Below, piece after piece: positions 61,486 through 64,000 of a DNA stretch of 64,000 nucleotides. Source of the DNA: [Anoxybacillus] calidus. Lineage in GTDB: Bacteria > Bacillota > Bacilli > Bacillales > Anoxybacillaceae. The stretch's first letter is position 1, and every line of letters starts with the position of its first letter. The position numbers and the translations under genes are program-made. The notes under the pieces were generated by a model. It was given only the letters and a program-made list of their open reading frames with translations, did no database searches and had not been told where the DNA came from. Where the stretch lies: assembly GCF_013760845.1 (NCBI RefSeq), contig NZ_JACDUU010000004.1, positions 7,877 to 71,876 of the forward strand. The letters are read 5' to 3'.

Positions 61486-62082
61486 TTAACAACGAATAGG
61501 ATTATTTTTTTCCTCATATGCAGCAATATGCTCCTCATAGACAAAAGTTAAATCAATTTCGTCCCAACCTTTCAGCATTAATTGCTTGCGATAAGAATCA
61601 ATATAAAACGAAGCACGGAATCCTTTTTCGTCGTGGACAACTTGTTCCTCTAGAGAAATGGTTAATTCATAATCCGCGCTTAGCGACTCTTTTAATAAAT
61701 AGTTGACCTCTTCCTTGCTTAGTTTTATCGGCAACAGTCCATTTTTTAAGCAGTTATTGTAAAAAATATCGGCAAAAGAAGGAGCAATAATCACCTTAAA
61801 ACCGTAATCTTGCAGAGCCCATGGCGCATGTTCGCGCGACGAGCCGCAACCGAAGTTTTCATTAGCAACAAGAATGGTCGCCCCCTGATTTTCCGGACGA
61901 TTCAATTCAAAATTTGGATTTAAGGTATGTTCATCAAGATAGCGCCAATCATAAAATAGAAACTGTCCGAATCCCGTTCTCTCAATCCGTTTTAAAAACT
62001 GCTTTGGAATAATTTGATCCGTATCAACATTGACACGGTCTAATCCAGCAACTTTTCCCGTATGAATTGTAAATGATTCCAA
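61486..62082 (-). CDS. leuD: 3-isopropylmalate dehydratase small subunit LeuD
   Basis: 198 residues from TTG at 62082, with AAAGGAGTG before it, giving the B. subtilis-like N-terminus [21 protein letters not shown]. The swivelling domain has [15 protein letters not shown]. Isomerises 2- to 3-isopropylmalate with LeuC. Sixteen bases after leuC. Confidence 0.96.
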   Translation of the reverse strand: MESFTIHTGKVAGLDRVNVDTDQIIPKQFLKRIERTGFGQFLFYDWRYLDEHTLNPNFELNRPENQGATILVANENFGCGSSREHAPWALQDYGFKVIIAPSFADIFYNNCLKNGLLPIKLSKEEVNYLLKESLSADYELTISLEEQVVHDEKGFRASFYIDSYRKQLMLKGWDEIDLTFVYEEHIAAYEEKNNPIRC

Positions 62083-62098
62083 TTGCTTCACTCCTTTC

Positions 62099-63514
62099 TT
62101 AATGTACTCGTTCTTCCTGTAGTTTTCGCACATCGACAAATCGGCCGTATATCGCAGCAGCGGCAGCCATTGGCGGACTTACTAAGTGAGTGCGCGCTCC
62201 TTTTCCTTGTCTGCCTTCAAAATTACGATTGGAAGTAGACGCGCAATGCTCTCCTTCAGGAACAACATCGGGATTCATGCTTAAACACATGCTGCAGCCG
62301 GAATCCCGCCATTCAAACCCGGCCTCTATAAATATCTTCGCTAAACCTTCTTCTTCCGCTCTTTTCTTCACTTCTTGAGAGCCGGGAACCACTAACGCTC
62401 TTACGCCTGGGGCGACTTTCTTTCCTTTCACCACCTCTGCAGCAGCACGCAAATCGCTTAAACGGGAGTTCGTACAGGAACCGATAAAAACATGCTGAAT
62501 CTGTATGTCGCTAATCGGCATTCCCGGTGTTAATCCCATATACTCGAGCGCCAATTTTGCTGCTTTTCTTTCTGTTTCTGTCGCAAAGTCTTCTAGATAA
62601 GGAATGGTTTCCTCGATCGATGCACTCATTCCCGGTGTCGTCCCCCATGTAACCATCGGCGCAATTTCCGATGCATTCATTTCTACAGTCTTATCGTATG
62701 TTGCTCCCTCATCTGTCGCCAATTCCCGCCAACGTTCAACTGCCTTTTCAAATTCCTCGCCTTTTGGTGCATATTTTTTTCCTCTTAAATATTCAAACGT
62801 CACTTCGTCTGGACTTACTAAACCTGCGCGCGCTCCCGCTTCAATGGACATATTGCAAATCGTCATTCTTTCTTCCATTGACATGTTACGAATTGTTTCA
62901 CCTGTAAATTCGATAATGTAACCTGTGCCAAAATCAACGCCATACTTACGGATAATCGCTAAAATAACATCCTTGGCAGTTACGCCCGGTGCTAGTTTTC
63001 CCGAGACACAGACTTGCAATGTTTTCGGACGATGCTGCCATAACGTTTGCGTAGCCAATACATGTTCTACTTCACTTGTACCGATTCCAAATGCCAATGC
63101 TCCGAATGCACCATGTGTAGATGTGTGACTATCACCGCAAACAATCGTTTTTCCCGGATGTGTTAAACCAAGCTCTGGGCCAATGACATGAACAATTCCT
63201 TGTTCGGGACTGTATAAATCAGCAAGCGGAATCGAAAATTCACGGCAGTTTCGTTCGAGAGCAGTAATTTGATTTTTTGCCACCTCATCATGAATCTCAA
63301 AACGATTGACGGTTGGAACATTGTGGTCCATCGTGGCAAACGTTAGATCGGGGCGGCGCACCTTCCGCCCCTTTTGTCTTAATCCTTCGAACGCCTGTGG
63401 AGAGGTGACTTCATGAACTAAATGTAGGTCGATATATAGTAAATCCGGCTTTCCATCTTCACAATATACAACATGATTCTCCCAAATTTTTTCAATAATT
63501 GTTCTCGGCTTCAA
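62099..63514 (-). CDS. leuC: 3-isopropylmalate dehydratase large subunit LeuC
   Basis: 471 residues from TTG at 63514 (GAGGTGATAACG upstream). [4Fe-4S] ligands in [14 protein letters not shown] and [26 protein letters not shown] near the N-terminus. An earlier start at 63535 would overlap leuB. Part of leuB-leuC-leuD. Confidence 0.97.
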   Translation of the reverse strand: MKPRTIIEKIWENHVVYCEDGKPDLLYIDLHLVHEVTSPQAFEGLRQKGRKVRRPDLTFATMDHNVPTVNRFEIHDEVAKNQITALERNCREFSIPLADLYSPEQGIVHVIGPELGLTHPGKTIVCGDSHTSTHGAFGALAFGIGTSEVEHVLATQTLWQHRPKTLQVCVSGKLAPGVTAKDVILAIIRKYGVDFGTGYIIEFTGETIRNMSMEERMTICNMSIEAGARAGLVSPDEVTFEYLRGKKYAPKGEEFEKAVERWRELATDEGATYDKTVEMNASEIAPMVTWGTTPGMSASIEETIPYLEDFATETERKAAKLALEYMGLTPGMPISDIQIQHVFIGSCTNSRLSDLRAAAEVVKGKKVAPGVRALVVPGSQEVKKRAEEEGLAKIFIEAGFEWRDSGCSMCLSMNPDVVPEGEHCASTSNRNFEGRQGKGARTHLVSPPMAAAAAIYGRFVDVRKLQEERVH

Positions 63515-63527
63515 CGTTATCACCTCA

Positions 63528-64000
<473 letters not shown>

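Overview
The window is chromosomal DNA of a spore-forming member of the Bacillaceae, most likely a (moderately) thermophilic relative of Anoxybacillus, Parageobacillus or Geobacillus. The basis is protein similarity from memory and gene order. Nearly every block has the order known from the Bacillus subtilis chromosome: safA-nadA-nadC-nadB/nifS-nadR, pheA-pheB-obg-spo0B, rpmA-prp-rplU, spoIVFB-spoIVFA, minD-minC-mreD-mreC-mreB-radC-maf-spoIIB, folC-valS-ysxE-spoVID-hemL-B-D-C-X-A, ysxD-engB-lonA-lonB-clpX-tig-ysoA-leuD-C-B. Almost everything is read from the minus strand. No tRNA, rRNA, insertion sequence, prophage or CRISPR array was seen. Base composition and taxonomy were not computed.

Left part (1-20 kb): a cut-off spore coat morphogenetic gene (safA); the de novo NAD genes with their dedicated cysteine desulfurase and repressor; phenylalanine synthesis genes behind obg and spo0B; the L21/Prp/L27 ribosomal operon with its leader; the pro-sigma-K processing pair SpoIVFA/FB; division-site and cell-shape genes (Min, Mre); then radC, maf and spoIIB.

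Middle part (20-38 kb): where B. subtilis carries only the prepilin peptidase gene comC between folC and spoIIB, this genome carries an approximately 18-kb type IV pilus locus. The minus-strand operon encodes the extension ATPase PilB, retraction ATPase PilT, platform protein PilC, major pilin, prepilin peptidase, PilM, PilN, PilO and a minor pilin. It is preceded by three accessory genes: an acidic membrane protein of unknown function, a PRC-barrel protein and a VanW-like membrane protein. A divergent plus-strand operon encodes three minor pilin-like proteins; the last is about 660 residues, lacks the usual Glu5 and has a repetitive beta-strand-rich body. Facing it is a secreted 1128-residue von Willebrand A protein with Ig-like repeats. 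The last two are candidates for a pilus-tip adhesin complex. The start codon of the von Willebrand A gene sits next to a run of nine G and eight A, a possible phase-variation switch. PilB carries both halves of an MshEN-type cyclic-di-GMP-binding motif.

Right part (38-64 kb): folC and valS (the latter behind a T-box leader), a small membrane protein, spore coat genes ysxE and spoVID, the complete hemAXCDBL operon, engB, both Lon proteases, clpX, trigger factor, a TPR protein, and the end of the leucine operon (leuB is cut by the window edge).

A scattered family of long hairpins with conserved ends (GGCTGAC... and ...GTCTGAC...TCAGCC) but different, still self-complementary cores lies at operon ends. 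It appears to act as terminators and may be a repeat family in its own right.
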